From positions 62,001 to 126,000 of the forward strand of contig NZ_JAAATY010000006.1 in the NCBI RefSeq assembly GCF_013280595.1: DNA of 64,000 nt, in the 5' to 3' direction. Positions within the stretch are counted from its first letter, which is position 1, and each line of letters begins with the position of its first letter. The DNA comes from Kibdelosporangium persicum (GTDB taxonomy: Bacteria; Actinomycetota; Actinomycetes; Mycobacteriales; Pseudonocardiaceae). Below are positions 34,504 through 43,352 of this stretch, one piece after another. A model generated the notes under the pieces. The model was given only the letters and a program-made list of their open reading frames with translations, made no database searches and was not told where the DNA came from. Position numbers and translations under genes: made by a program.

Positions 34504-34869
34504 GAACGGTTCCCTTCCACACACGGGCCCGTTGCGTCGCGCGAGCCGGTGCCGGGAAGAGGCAGGGATCGCCGGCATCGACGCAAGGAGACGAAACCCG
34601 ATGACTACTCGCAGGGGTGGGGTTTCGGCGAAGGGGGACAGCGGAACGGCTATCGCCCGGCGGGTGCTCTCGGGGTACGCCGCGGATGGCTGTGTCTGCT
34701 CAGTGTCATCATCGACACGTCCCTTCACTCATGGCGGCGTGTCCCCAAGGTACTGCATGACTCAAATCAAGTCACGGCAACAAAAGCACCATGATTCGTT
34801 CGCGAGCTGAACTTACTTCCGGGTAGGTCTATACCGGTCTAAACCAGTGCCGGACTCCGAAGAGGATCG
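34504..34869 (-). promoter_or_regulatory. Chitinase upstream region with two overlapping DasR-like boxes
   Basis: This 366-nt gap holds no convincing gene. ACCGGTCTAAACCAGT (34833-34848) matches the DasR box A(C/G)TGGTCTAGACCA(C/G)T at 14 of 16 positions. A weaker, overlapping copy lies at 34823-34838 (11 of 16). They are 320-345 nt before the chitinase ATG, which implies either a long leader or an upstream activating position. The rest shows nothing beyond moderate GC-rich sequence. Confidence 0.6.
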
Positions 34870-35223
34870 TCAGCTCGCCCGGTAGCGGGTCTCGAGCATC
34901 ACGCAGCCCTCGTCCGTCCGATAGGGACCGTGCGGCATGCCCGGCGGCCGGGCGGCGAAGTCACCGGCCCGGAAGGTCCGGTCCAGCGTCAGGTCGTGCA
35001 GCGAACCGTCGAGGATGTACACCTCTTCGGCGTAGTCGTGCGTGATCACGCCCGCGGGCGACGTGTCCAGGCCCGGTGCCCAGCGGGCCAGCCTGGTCAA
35101 GATCTTCGGGTCGTCCTCGTCCCGTGCCAGCACCCGCTCGGCGACACCGTCCCGCACGCTCTGCTGCCACGGGATGTCGTCGACCCGGAAGAACTCACGC
35201 TCGCCTTTCACCGCGCCATCCAA
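34870..35223 (-). CDS. Cupin domain protein
   Basis: 117 aa. A single small beta-barrel: ITHDYAEEVYILDGSLHDL is the first cupin motif (G(X)5HXH-like, here with His and two Glu), and FAARPPGMPHGPYRTDEG supplies the second (PxxxxH). It resembles the ChrR-type cupins that bind a metal and act as anti-sigma or dioxygenase-like domains. No second domain is attached. The metal ligands seem to be H, E, E and H. Its stop is 20 nt from the DasR-like boxes. Function unknown. Confidence 0.8.
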   Translation of the reverse strand: MDGAVKGEREFFRVDDIPWQQSVRDGVAERVLARDEDDPKILTRLARWAPGLDTSPAGVITHDYAEEVYILDGSLHDLTLDRTFRAGDFAARPPGMPHGPYRTDEGCVMLETRYRAS

Positions 35224-35356
35224 ACATCGCCGGCGGGAGCCCGTCCGCGATGGGTGCGTGCGGCCCGGGCTGCCGACCCGCGTTTCCTTTCGGTTTGTTC
35301 AACGACCTGACGTCGGTTCATCCATGCGAACAAGGTGTCCGGCGTACAGTGTCGCC

Positions 35357-35746
35357 GTGGACAACGACATCGATGACAACGCGGACACCGGAATCCTCGA
35401 TCCAGAGGACACATTGGACGACCGCAACGCCTACGACGAGGGGTACTCGCCGCCCGAGAAGGCGCCGGTCCTCGACGAAGGTGTGAGCCTGGCAGACCGG
35501 CTCGCCAGGGAAGAGCCCGACCTGGCCGATGACGACGGCGACGGCCTCGGCGACGCGCGCGACACCGACGGCGAGCTGATCGACGACGAGGTCGGTCACT
35601 TCCGCGCGGGCCGTCTGGTCGCGCAGGACGAAGGGTTCGGAACGGACAGTGACGACGAGCTCTACGCCTCGGACGTGGGCATCGACGGCGGCGCGGCGTC
35701 CGCCGAGGAGGCCGCGGTGCACCTCGTCGACCCGCGGGAGTACTGA
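35357..35746 (+). CDS. DUF5709-type acidic protein
   Basis: 129 aa from GTG 35357. TACAGT (35345-35350) ends 6 nt before this GTG and no ribosome site is seen, pointing to a leaderless transcript; an in-frame ATG at 35324 is an alternative. The protein is extremely acidic and probably disordered, with many Asp/Glu (DDNADTGILDPEDTLDDRNAYDEGYSPPEK, DDDGDGLGDARDTDGELIDDE). The GILDPEDTL and GYSPPEKP-like motifs and the C-terminal HLVDP are hallmarks of the actinobacterial DUF5709 family. Role unknown. Confidence 0.8.
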   Translation: MDNDIDDNADTGILDPEDTLDDRNAYDEGYSPPEKAPVLDEGVSLADRLAREEPDLADDDGDGLGDARDTDGELIDDEVGHFRAGRLVAQDEGFGTDSDDELYASDVGIDGGAASAEEAAVHLVDPREY

Positions 35747-35793
35747 GCCGCCCCGCTCTGGCGGACGATCCATGCGCTGACCACAATGCACGC

Positions 35794-36390
35794 ATGAGCA
35801 TCGTGACCCGGGGCTTCCGGGGCAGACGGGACTCCGCGCCCGACCTGCCCCCTGGCCAGTACCTGACGCGTGACTTCCCGGTCCTGTCGGCCGGTCCGAC
35901 GCCCCGGATCAAGCAGGACGACTGGCAGTTCACGATCACCAACGAGGCGGGCGACAAGCACACCTGGACCTGGCGTGACCTGCTCGCCCTGCCCAGCGAG
36001 CAGCCGACTGTGGACATTCACTGCGTGACGAAGTGGTCCAAGCTGCAGACCAGCTGGCAGGGCGTTTCGCTCGACACCTTCTTCGAGGCCGTCGACACCG
36101 GGGCGGACTACGCGGTTGTCCGCTCGTACGGCGGCTACACCACAAATCTTCCGGTGGAGGACCTGGTCGACGGTAAGGCCTGGCTGGTCTACCGCTACGA
36201 AGGCGACGACCTGCACCCCGAGCACGGCGGCCCGGTCAGGCTGCTCGTGCCGCACCTGTACTTCTGGAAGTCCGCGAAGTGGGTGAAAGGACTCGAGCTG
36301 AGCGACGACGAGCAGCCGGGGTTCTGGGAGACGCTCGGCTACCACAACTACGGTGACCCGTGGCGCGAGCAGCGGTATTCGGGCGACTGA
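35794..36390 (+). CDS. Sulfite oxidase-like molybdopterin oxidoreductase
   Basis: 198 aa. One-domain SUOX/YedY fold: LSAGPTPRI, WRDLLALPSE, then DIHCVTKWSKLQTSWQGV with C77 as the probable molybdenum ligand, and HGGPVRLLVPHLYFWKSAKWVKGLEL near the end. No Tat signal peptide, so it is cytoplasmic. Its stop overlaps the start of a flavin/NAD(P)H reductase by 1 nt. A zinc-ribbon protein follows. This three-gene set recurs in actinomycetes, so the reductase is likely its electron partner. The substrate is not known. Confidence 0.9.
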   Translation: MSIVTRGFRGRRDSAPDLPPGQYLTRDFPVLSAGPTPRIKQDDWQFTITNEAGDKHTWTWRDLLALPSEQPTVDIHCVTKWSKLQTSWQGVSLDTFFEAVDTGADYAVVRSYGGYTTNLPVEDLVDGKAWLVYRYEGDDLHPEHGGPVRLLVPHLYFWKSAKWVKGLELSDDEQPGFWETLGYHNYGDPWREQRYSGD

Positions 36391-37100
36391 TGGTCCTGCG
36401 CTGGCTACCCGGAAAGGTCGCGGACATCCGGGTCGAGACGCCCACCTCCCGCACGATCGTGTTCGACGTCCCCGACTGGGCCGGTCACCTCGCCGGCCAG
36501 CACATCGACGTCCGGCTGACCGCCGAGGACGGCTACAGCGTGCAGCGCAGCTACTCGCTGGCCGCGCCCGCCGACGAGGACCGCATCGAGATCCTGGTCC
36601 AGAAGGTCACCGACGGTGAGGTTTCCCCGTTCCTGGTCGACGACCTGCTGCCGGACGACGTGATCGAACTGCGCGGCCCGATCGGCGGCTGGTTCACCTG
36701 GGAGCCGTCGCTGGGCAAGCCGGTCTCGCTGGTCGCGGGCGGGTCGGGGATCGTGCCGCTGATGGCGATGATCCGCGCCCGGACCCAGGCAGGCAGCGAC
36801 GCCGGGTTCAAGCTGCTCTACTCGGTCCGGGGCCCAGCCGACGAGTACTACGCCGAAGAACTCGGCAAGCACGGCATCGAGGTCACCACGATCTACACCC
36901 GTTCGGAGTCACCCTCAGGCAGGCCGCCGGGCCGTATCCGGCCGGAGGACCTGTCGGTGCTGTGGCCCGCGGACGCGGGCGCTCGCACGTACGTGTGCGG
37001 CCCGACCGGGTTCGTCGAGGCGGCGGCGCAAGCACTGGTGGACCAGGGGCACGATCCCGGCACGATCCGAACCGAACGATTCGGCCCCTCCGGAGGATGA
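36390..37100 (+). CDS. Ferredoxin-NADP-type flavin reductase
   Basis: 236 aa, ATG at 36390 overlapping the upstream TGA. The FAD-binding barrel has VQRSYSLAAPAD (the RxYS motif) and a GQHIDVRL strand. The NAD(P) domain has LVAGGSGIVPLMAMIR and YVCGPTGFVEA. No 2Fe-2S domain is attached, so it is an electron-transfer reductase of the phenol hydroxylase/FNR-like group. Coupled to the molybdopterin enzyme, for which it presumably supplies or takes electrons from NAD(P)H. Confidence 0.92.
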   Translation: MVLRWLPGKVADIRVETPTSRTIVFDVPDWAGHLAGQHIDVRLTAEDGYSVQRSYSLAAPADEDRIEILVQKVTDGEVSPFLVDDLLPDDVIELRGPIGGWFTWEPSLGKPVSLVAGGSGIVPLMAMIRARTQAGSDAGFKLLYSVRGPADEYYAEELGKHGIEVTTIYTRSESPSGRPPGRIRPEDLSVLWPADAGARTYVCGPTGFVEAAAQALVDQGHDPGTIRTERFGPSGG

Positions 37101-37102
37101 CA

Positions 37103-37354
37103 ATGCACGTCGACGGCAACGCGGTCGCGGGAGCTCTCGGCTTCGACGTCTCGGTGCTCAAGCTGACCTGCGCCTCGTGTGGTCAGCTCGGCCCGTTCGC
37201 CGAGCACCACGTCTACGACGCCGGTCCCGGCATCGTGGTGCGGTGCTCGCACTGTGGCGAGATCACCGCGCGGATGGTCCGGACCGACACCGAGATCTGG
37301 CTGGACCTCAGGGGCTCGCAGTCAGTTCGCGTTCCGCTGCCCGCTGAGGCGTGA
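37103..37354 (+). CDS. DUF6510-type zinc-ribbon protein
   Basis: 83 aa from ATG 37103, preferred over ATG 37097 because GGAGG (37092-37096) is six bases upstream. Two CxxC pairs form a zinc ribbon: KLTCASCGQLGPF and VVRCSHCGEITARMV. The rest is a small beta-rich domain ending LDLRGSQSVRVPL. It follows the molybdopterin enzyme/reductase pair and is regularly found with it, but a role (metal insertion, regulation) is only a guess. Overlaps the convergent CopD-like gene by 47 nt. Confidence 0.8.
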   Translation: MHVDGNAVAGALGFDVSVLKLTCASCGQLGPFAEHHVYDAGPGIVVRCSHCGEITARMVRTDTEIWLDLRGSQSVRVPLPAEA

Positions 37355-39020
37355 CGAACAGCATCAGCGACACGGCCAGCAACGGCACGACACCGAAGCC
37401 GAACGCGATCGCGCCACCGAGTTGCTGGGACGCGAGCAGATCCGCCGTCCAGGGCAACTTCAGTGACCGGTAGAACGCCTCGCCGATCGCGTTGTCCTTG
37501 AGCAGCAGTGCGACGCCGAACACGGACTGTGTCACCAGCGCCGCGACCGTCATCGTCCGCCGGTCCCGCAACGCGATCTCGGGCGCGAACGCGGAGCAGA
37601 AGAAGACGAAGCCGGTGAGCAGGAGCCACAGGTGAATCCCGGCACGCACGACCGGCTGGTCCGACGACCACTCGAACACGCCGGTGAGGTACACCAGGTA
37701 GACGGAACTGCCGAACAGCGCGGTGGCGGCGATGGGGTGCATGAGTACACGCCATGACCGGGGAGCGCCGATGGCCAGCAACATGGGGGAGAGGACCGCC
37801 AGGATCATCGTGCTCAGCACGTCAAGACTGAAGACGGCCGGTGCGTACCGCCCGATGCCTGACGACGTGGCGATCACGACCCCGGCGCAGCCCGCGATCC
37901 ACGTGAGCGACCGGAACCGCAGCACGGCGAGCACGATCGCGGCCGTGCCGAGCAGGAGATCGAACCGCCAGTCGGTGACCAGCCGGGCCAGATCCGGCGG
38001 TCCACTGAGGACATAGCCCAGCTTGAGCTCCACCGTCGGGACGAGCTCGTTGTGGTCGGGCGGTGGCGTGCGCGCGAGCGCGGCCGCGAGGCCGATGGTC
38101 ATCAGCATCATCAGGACTTCGACGGCGCCGAGTTTGAGCAATGCCCGGCCGGTGCCGGTTTGTACGACCTCGCGCACGCCATGGCGCCGTTGGAAATACC
38201 CGAACACACCGAGTACCAGCAACGCCCCGAGTTTCGCGATGACAAGCCAGCCGTACGAGGTCGTGACGAGGTTCGGCGGTCTGACCCGCACCAGTGCGTT
38301 GATCACGCCCGACGCGGCCAGTGCGATCCAGCACCACAAGGCCACTGTGGAGTACCTGGTGACGGCGGCGGTGAGGTGTTCGCCCTTCCGGTAGGCCAGA
38401 ATCGCGACGAGTCCGCCGACCCACAGCGCCGCGGCGACCAGGTGGACCAGCAGACTTGAGGTGGCCCAGTCGTGATCACCACCGCTCGACGAGTGTCCGC
38501 TCGACGCGACCGGAACCAACCCGAACAACGCCAAACCCAGAAGCAGCCGGGAAGAACGCCGGGTCTCCACCCTCGTCGCGGCAATGGCGATGACCGCCGC
38601 GACGAGCGCGGTCAGCATCCACGCTCGCGTTGGCTCGACCGCGAAAGCCAGTGCCAGCAGGCGATCGAACTCCAGCACGTAACCCAGCGGCCTGGCGTAA
38701 GCGTCGGCCAAGGTGAACGGAACGGACAGAAGCGCGGCCACGCCCCACAAGACGGCCGCCCAGCCTGCCGTCCGGATCGAGGCGCGGTGCGGTGACGGCA
38801 GCAGGAACGCGGAGAACAACAGCCCGCCGATACAGACGACGGCGCTCACCTCGGCCAGTACCCGCACGACAGGCAGGCCGTAGCTGGCGTAGAGGTCCGT
38901 GCCGCGTAACCCCGCGACGGTGAAGTCGTTCCCTGTGACGGACAGCAGTCCCACCGCGGCAAAGCAGGCGAGGACCGTTCCGATCCCAAGAAGGGCAACA
39001 GTCTTCGGAGGTACGCGCAC
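37308..39020 (-). CDS. CopD-CtaG fusion membrane protein (copper resistance / cytochrome oxidase assembly)
   Basis: 570 aa, about 14-15 hydrophobic segments. The first half matches the CopD domain (LVHLVAAALWVGGLVAILAY, a His at the start of a helix, and YSTVALWCWIALAASGVINALV). The second half matches caa3-type CtaG (LKLGYVLSGPPDLA, VFSLDVLSTMILAVLSPMLLAIGAP, FEWSSDQPVVRAGIHLWLLLTG). Conserved His, Met and Asp residues in membrane helices are the likely copper ligands. Roles: copper import or delivery to cytochrome c oxidase. Overlaps the DUF6510 gene at its 3' end. Confidence 0.9.
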   Translation of the reverse strand: MRVPPKTVALLGIGTVLACFAAVGLLSVTGNDFTVAGLRGTDLYASYGLPVVRVLAEVSAVVCIGGLLFSAFLLPSPHRASIRTAGWAAVLWGVAALLSVPFTLADAYARPLGYVLEFDRLLALAFAVEPTRAWMLTALVAAVIAIAATRVETRRSSRLLLGLALFGLVPVASSGHSSSGGDHDWATSSLLVHLVAAALWVGGLVAILAYRKGEHLTAAVTRYSTVALWCWIALAASGVINALVRVRPPNLVTTSYGWLVIAKLGALLVLGVFGYFQRRHGVREVVQTGTGRALLKLGAVEVLMMLMTIGLAAALARTPPPDHNELVPTVELKLGYVLSGPPDLARLVTDWRFDLLLGTAAIVLAVLRFRSLTWIAGCAGVVIATSSGIGRYAPAVFSLDVLSTMILAVLSPMLLAIGAPRSWRVLMHPIAATALFGSSVYLVYLTGVFEWSSDQPVVRAGIHLWLLLTGFVFFCSAFAPEIALRDRRTMTVAALVTQSVFGVALLLKDNAIGEAFYRSLKLPWTADLLASQQLGGAIAFGFGVVPLLAVSLMLFVTPQRAAERELTASP

Positions 39021-39190
39021 GCGCGGAGCCTAGAGGCCTGCGCGAATACCGCCACTCTGTATGCACCCGCCGACTATTCGACTTCGTCCAGTACTACGAT
39101 CACTGTCAAAAACATAGTGACGAAATAGGTCAACCTGCCCGGACGGCACCGAGTCGATCGTGTGGAGTGGTCGCCGGGACGTGACGTCGG

Positions 39191-39220
39191 TGTCCCGGTG
39201 CCGCTGCCGGCACCGGGACA
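39191..39220 (-). terminator. Terminator of the vWA-PKD gene
   Basis: TGTCCCGGTGCCG (39191-39203) pairs with 39208-39220 around CTGC. It lies 40-69 nt after the stop of the vWA-PKD gene on the minus strand. The remainder of 39021-39259 has no gene. Confidence 0.78.
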
Positions 39221-39259
39221 TTCCCACGGTGGATCGAGGTTTACCGGCTCACTGCCGGG

Positions 39260-41362
39260 CTAGTAGCCCATTCGACAGCCCGCCACAATGATCTCCTGTC
39301 CCAGCAAAGTGACCACCCGCACGGCGTACTGGGCGTACTGCCCGTTCGGGCCGCTCACAGACTGGTTGACGTACACCGTTGCGACGCCGGGGATGCCGAT
39401 GGTGGCAGGCTGGGTGCCGATCGGCTGGCCGTTGAGCGTGCCGACCCGCGACGAGCCGGACAGGCCTTGCTCATTGGCGACACACCTGGTCTCCAGGTCC
39501 GCCAGCGTGATCACGCCACCCAGCAGGCTGGCGCTGGAGATGTTCGCCGATGCGTCGGTGCGGCCGGTGTCGGCGTCCATCGTGCATTCGGCGTGCAGCG
39601 CCTGCACCGAGGCGATACCAGGTACGTTCACCGACGCTGTGGTCTTGTCGGAGTTCGGCGGGCACTCCGCGTGCGGGGTCTTGGCCACGTTGACCAGACC
39701 CTTCGCGCTGAGCGACCAGGCTTCGGCCCGCACGTACGAGACGATCTTGACGACCGCCGTGGCCTTGCCGCCGTCGTCATCGGTGATCGTCACCAGCACG
39801 GTGAACGCCCCGACACCGGTGTAGGTGTGTGACGCGGTGCAGGTGCCTGATCCTGCTCCCTGCTCGACCGTTCCGTTGACGATCGGTGTGCCGTCAGCGA
39901 AATCGACCGTACAGGTGTGTGTGTCGTGCGTGGCGATGTCGGTGAAGGGTGCGGTGATCCCGACCGGGGCACCGCGCACGAACTGGGTCCCGTTGGCGGG
40001 CGCGGAGATGCTCACGTTCGGGGCTACGTTGCTCACAGTGAGCGTCGTGGTCTGGGAGACGTCGGGGTGCAGCGAGTCGTTGGCGGTCAGGCGCAATGTC
40101 CAGACGCCGTCGTCGTTACACGTCACTGTGGTGTCCAACGCGGCCGCGTCGCCGAACACACATGTCGCTCCTGGATCCACGTTGGACAGTGGTGTCGCGC
40201 TCCAGCTCGTGGTCAGGCTGGGACCGTCCGGATCGGACACCTGACCGGCCAGTGCGATCGCTGTTCCTTCCTGACCCGCATACGGACCGCCGATCGTGAC
40301 CACAGGCGGGTCGTTCACCCGGACGGTCGTGCAGTCGGTGACGCTGCCCGCGCCGCCGCCGTCGGTGCCATGCGCCGTGACGCACAGCTGGTGCAAACCA
40401 GAGGTCAGGTTGCCTGTGTTCACCGTGTAGTTCACCTGGGCGGGACCGTTCTGCGGCAGACCCGGTGTCACGTTGGTGATCGGCGTCGCGGGACCGCCGT
40501 CGACCGACAAGGTCAGGTTGACCAACTTGGACGCGATGATCCCCGGCACGACGTCCGGCAGGTTGGCCGGGTCAGGGACGGCTGTGCAAGTGCCGCCGGT
40601 GAGGTCGGCGATCGCCTGCAGGCTCGCGTCGTAATTGCCGAAGTTGCAGCTGGCGCCACCGCCGACCGCGAAGGTGAAGTACGTGGTGTCATCAGGCACC
40701 GCGCTCGCAGCGGGGATGACGTTGTTGCTTTGTGCGCCGTCCGACAGGAACATCACGATCTTGCGTGCCTCGGTCTGCGCATTGGTCACCGCGCTTGCCG
40801 CGGTGATCCCGGCGACGAAGTTCGTGCCGGTGCCCACACCGCGCGGGGTGAACTGGTTGAGCCCGCCGATGACAGCGGAGTCGAGCACCTCGTCGATGTC
40901 GCGGGCATTGTTGCCGTTGTCGTCGGTGGTCGGGGTGGTCGACAGCTGCTCACCGGCGGCGGGACGAACGTCCGCCGCGGCGCCGCCGGTGGCGAACACG
41001 GCCGCGCCGACGGTACCGATGACGGTGTTCGGGGCAGCCGCCTTGTTGTTCAACGCCTTCCCGGCTGCGATCTCGCACGCCAGGATGTTCGTGTTGCTAC
41101 AGGGACCGGCCGTGCTACCGGACACGTCGAGCACGTAGGTCAGTGCCGTGTCCTTGACCGCGACTCCGGTTCCGATCGCCGCTGTGCCGGTGACGGTCAC
41201 CGGGCCTTGCGGAACGACCGTGTTGTTCGCCGGGCTGGTAATCGTGACGGCGATACTTGTCCCGCCAGGCAGGTTGCCGTCGACCGCGTACGCCACCTGC
41301 CCAGCCATGGCTGTGACAGCGAGCGCCAACGCACCGGCACCCAGTAAAGGTCTTGTTCTCAC
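39260..41362 (-). CDS. Exported vWA/PKD-domain protein
   Basis: 700 aa from GTG 41362 (GGGGAAG about ten bases upstream); a GTG nine codons earlier is possible. Signal peptide with VRTRPLLGAG and cleavage near AYA. A von Willebrand A domain carries the MIDAS motif DVSGST (79-84) and IVMFLSDGAQSNN. Two or more Ig/PKD-like domains follow (VVTIGGPYAGQEGTAIALAG, APNVSISAPANGTQF, YTGVGAFTVLVTITDDDGG). The C-terminal domain is Cys-containing and ends IIVAGCRMGY. No LPXTG sorting signal or C-terminal TM segment, so it is probably released. Likely an extracellular adhesion or matrix protein. Confidence 0.85.
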   Translation of the reverse strand: MRTRPLLGAGALALAVTAMAGQVAYAVDGNLPGGTSIAVTITSPANNTVVPQGPVTVTGTAAIGTGVAVKDTALTYVLDVSGSTAGPCSNTNILACEIAAGKALNNKAAAPNTVIGTVGAAVFATGGAAADVRPAAGEQLSTTPTTDDNGNNARDIDEVLDSAVIGGLNQFTPRGVGTGTNFVAGITAASAVTNAQTEARKIVMFLSDGAQSNNVIPAASAVPDDTTYFTFAVGGGASCNFGNYDASLQAIADLTGGTCTAVPDPANLPDVVPGIIASKLVNLTLSVDGGPATPITNVTPGLPQNGPAQVNYTVNTGNLTSGLHQLCVTAHGTDGGGAGSVTDCTTVRVNDPPVVTIGGPYAGQEGTAIALAGQVSDPDGPSLTTSWSATPLSNVDPGATCVFGDAAALDTTVTCNDDGVWTLRLTANDSLHPDVSQTTTLTVSNVAPNVSISAPANGTQFVRGAPVGITAPFTDIATHDTHTCTVDFADGTPIVNGTVEQGAGSGTCTASHTYTGVGAFTVLVTITDDDGGKATAVVKIVSYVRAEAWSLSAKGLVNVAKTPHAECPPNSDKTTASVNVPGIASVQALHAECTMDADTGRTDASANISSASLLGGVITLADLETRCVANEQGLSGSSRVGTLNGQPIGTQPATIGIPGVATVYVNQSVSGPNGQYAQYAVRVVTLLGQEIIVAGCRMGY

Positions 41363-41668
41363 GTACCCACTTCCCCTCGATGAGGTCACTTGCCCAGGAG
41401 AACATCGGGCACCGCGTGATCCGGTTACTACGCCGGTTCAGTGAGTGACGTTTGCCATGGATGCCAAGAACTCCGAGCTCATCGAGCGTTTACCCGCCGG
41501 AGGAAGAGCGGCGGACACCACAGATTTCGCCTGAACGGACTAGTGTCCACATCATCGGCCTGTCTCATTTGGACCACGCCAGGCGGCTGGCGGAAGTTCT
41601 CCGCTGAGCGAACAACAACCCACAGTAGAGTCGACCTCCCGTTGGGGACAGGTACCACTCTTGAGGGC
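41363..41668 (-). other. Intergenic region upstream of the vWA-PKD gene
   Basis: About 306 nt with no plausible gene. It must hold the promoter of the vWA-PKD gene. I see only short, weak dyads (for example GCGGA-N5-TCCGC near 41590) and no clear terminator for the MFS gene that ends at 41669. Confidence 0.4.
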
Positions 41669-42868
41669 TCAGACCTGGGCGGGTGTGGCGATCACGGCGT
41701 GCTTCGGCAGGTGAGGTCCGATCGCCGTCATCCCGGCCGCGGAAAGGAGCGCGCAGGCGAACACGACCAGCCACGGCAGCCAGGTCGCGACGGAGAACAA
41801 CGCGACCACGCCCGGGGCGGCGACGCCCGCGATGGCGAACGCGTACTGGAAGGCCGCCAGGTAGCGGCCCCTCGTCGCCGGCGGTGCGGCGGCCTCGGCC
41901 AAGGCGTTCACGCGGGAGTTGAAGATCAGGCCCGCGGCGGTGACAACCAGGGTTGTCGCCAGCAGGTAGGGGATACGCCAAGACTCCGGCACCACGACGG
42001 CCGCGCCGCAGGCCACGCACCACAGCGCGAAGAGACCGGCGCTGAGCGAGATCGCCGTGGTGCGCTTGATGTTGCGGGTCGCGTGTACCGCCAGCGTGCC
42101 GCAGGTCGAGCCGATCGCGTTGAACACGGCCAGAACGACGCCGGTCAGCCAGGGCGGCGTGTGCAGTTGCTCGATGAGGTAGACCGGCAGACCGATCAGG
42201 AAGAAGTCGACAGCCAGGCCTACCAGGAACGTCACGCCGATCAGGGCGAGATAAGGCCGGTCACGCAGGGGAGTGCCTGCCGTGGACTCCTGCGCGTGCC
42301 GCACAGTCGGCCGTACAGGATGGACGAAAAGCCGCAGCAGCACGGCACACAACAGGAAGCTCACCGCGTCCACGGCGATTGCGATCTGATAGCCGGCCGG
42401 ACCTGTCGACGCGATCAGCACACCGGCCGCCAAGCTGCCGATGCCGAAAGACGCGGTCCGCACCATGCCCGCCACGGCGAAGGCCTTGTCCTTGGGCCCG
42501 GTGCCCGTCACGTCAGCGATGAGCGCGAACACCGAGCCGTAGAACAGCTGTTGACCGGCAGCGAGCAGAAGCGCCGCGAGCAACGTGGCCGCCGGACCGT
42601 CGGCCACGAGGTACGCGAACGCGCCTGCCGCCTGCACGACTTGGGACGACACAACGACAGTGCGCGGCCCGGTCCGGTCGACCAGCCGTCCCGCCAAGGG
42701 CAGGACGGCAAGGCCGGCCAGCGTGCCGATCATCACCGTCGTGCCTGCCTGAGTGACCGACAGGCCGACGACCTGGACCGCGTAGACGAGTGCCAAGGGC
42801 AGGAACAGGCCGGAGCCGAAGTTGTCGATCGCCAGAGCGATGAGCAGGGCCGGCCGGCTGTTCCGCAT
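41669..42868 (-). CDS. MFS transporter
   Basis: 399 aa with about 12 hydrophobic segments. GRLVDRTGPRTVVVSSQ is the motif-A loop between TM2 and TM3, with a second version (HATRNIKRTTAISLSAG) at the half-way point. NFGSGLFLPLALVYAVQVVGLS at TM1 and VNALAEAAAPPATRGRYLAAFQYAFAIAG near the end are typical of drug/MFS_1 exporters. It starts 9 nt after the stop of the hypothetical gene at 42878, so it is the third gene of an operon with the two hypotheticals. Substrate unknown. Confidence 0.85.
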   Translation of the reverse strand: MRNSRPALLIALAIDNFGSGLFLPLALVYAVQVVGLSVTQAGTTVMIGTLAGLAVLPLAGRLVDRTGPRTVVVSSQVVQAAGAFAYLVADGPAATLLAALLLAAGQQLFYGSVFALIADVTGTGPKDKAFAVAGMVRTASFGIGSLAAGVLIASTGPAGYQIAIAVDAVSFLLCAVLLRLFVHPVRPTVRHAQESTAGTPLRDRPYLALIGVTFLVGLAVDFFLIGLPVYLIEQLHTPPWLTGVVLAVFNAIGSTCGTLAVHATRNIKRTTAISLSAGLFALWCVACGAAVVVPESWRIPYLLATTLVVTAAGLIFNSRVNALAEAAAPPATRGRYLAAFQYAFAIAGVAAPGVVALFSVATWLPWLVVFACALLSAAGMTAIGPHLPKHAVIATPAQV

Positions 42869-42877
42869 GTGGCCAGC

Positions 42878-43330
42878 CTAGTCAGCGACCAGAACAGTGT
42901 TTCCGCGTAGCCGCCTGCCGAGGTGAGCGCCCTGACGGCGTTCCTGTTGGCGGCGGACGAGCCACGTTCCCGGTGCGACGCCTGTGCCGCCGTGTTCCGG
43001 ATGAATCAGGTACACGGGAGCGGTGTTGGCGAAGGCCGCGATGCCGAGAACCAGCGGATCCTGCGCGTTCGTGGTGTATTTGCACGTCCACGGGTCGGCG
43101 ACGAGCGTGTGCGGGTTGTTGCCCGCCTCGCCACGGACGAGTTCCACGCCGCCGCGCGGGACGTAGCGCTCGGTGCCCCACCATGGGTTGATGGTGGGGA
43201 CCATGTCGAGCGGGATGACGATGAGGTCGCCCTGTGCCTGCAGGCCGTCGATCACCGGCACGGTCACTTCTCGTTCGAGGTGGTCCAGGACATCGAGCCC
43301 GGTTCGGTCAAGTAGTTCAGCCAAGTACAT
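42878..43330 (-). CDS. Hypothetical protein downstream of the DUF6745-like gene
   Basis: 150 aa with no signal peptide or TM segment. Not recognised. Features: helical start (MYLAELLDRTGLDVLDHLEREV), then GDLIVIPLDM, a Trp-rich turn (NPWWGTERYVPRGGVELV), then NNPHTLVADPWTCKYT, and a basic end (RRQQERRQGAHLGRRLRGN). The segment IHPEHGGTGVAPGTWLVRR precedes the basic end. It lies 22 nt downstream of a DUF6745-like gene and 9 nt before the MFS gene, so the three are likely one transcript. Confidence 0.7.
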   Translation of the reverse strand: MYLAELLDRTGLDVLDHLEREVTVPVIDGLQAQGDLIVIPLDMVPTINPWWGTERYVPRGGVELVRGEAGNNPHTLVADPWTCKYTTNAQDPLVLGIAAFANTAPVYLIHPEHGGTGVAPGTWLVRRQQERRQGAHLGRRLRGNTVLVAD

Positions 43331-43352
43331 GAGGGATCACCTTGTGGGGGAG

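Noticed and set aside
34504..34728. In-frame extension before the chitinase start
   Set aside because: It would place about 75 residues ahead of a good signal peptide and has no family similarity.
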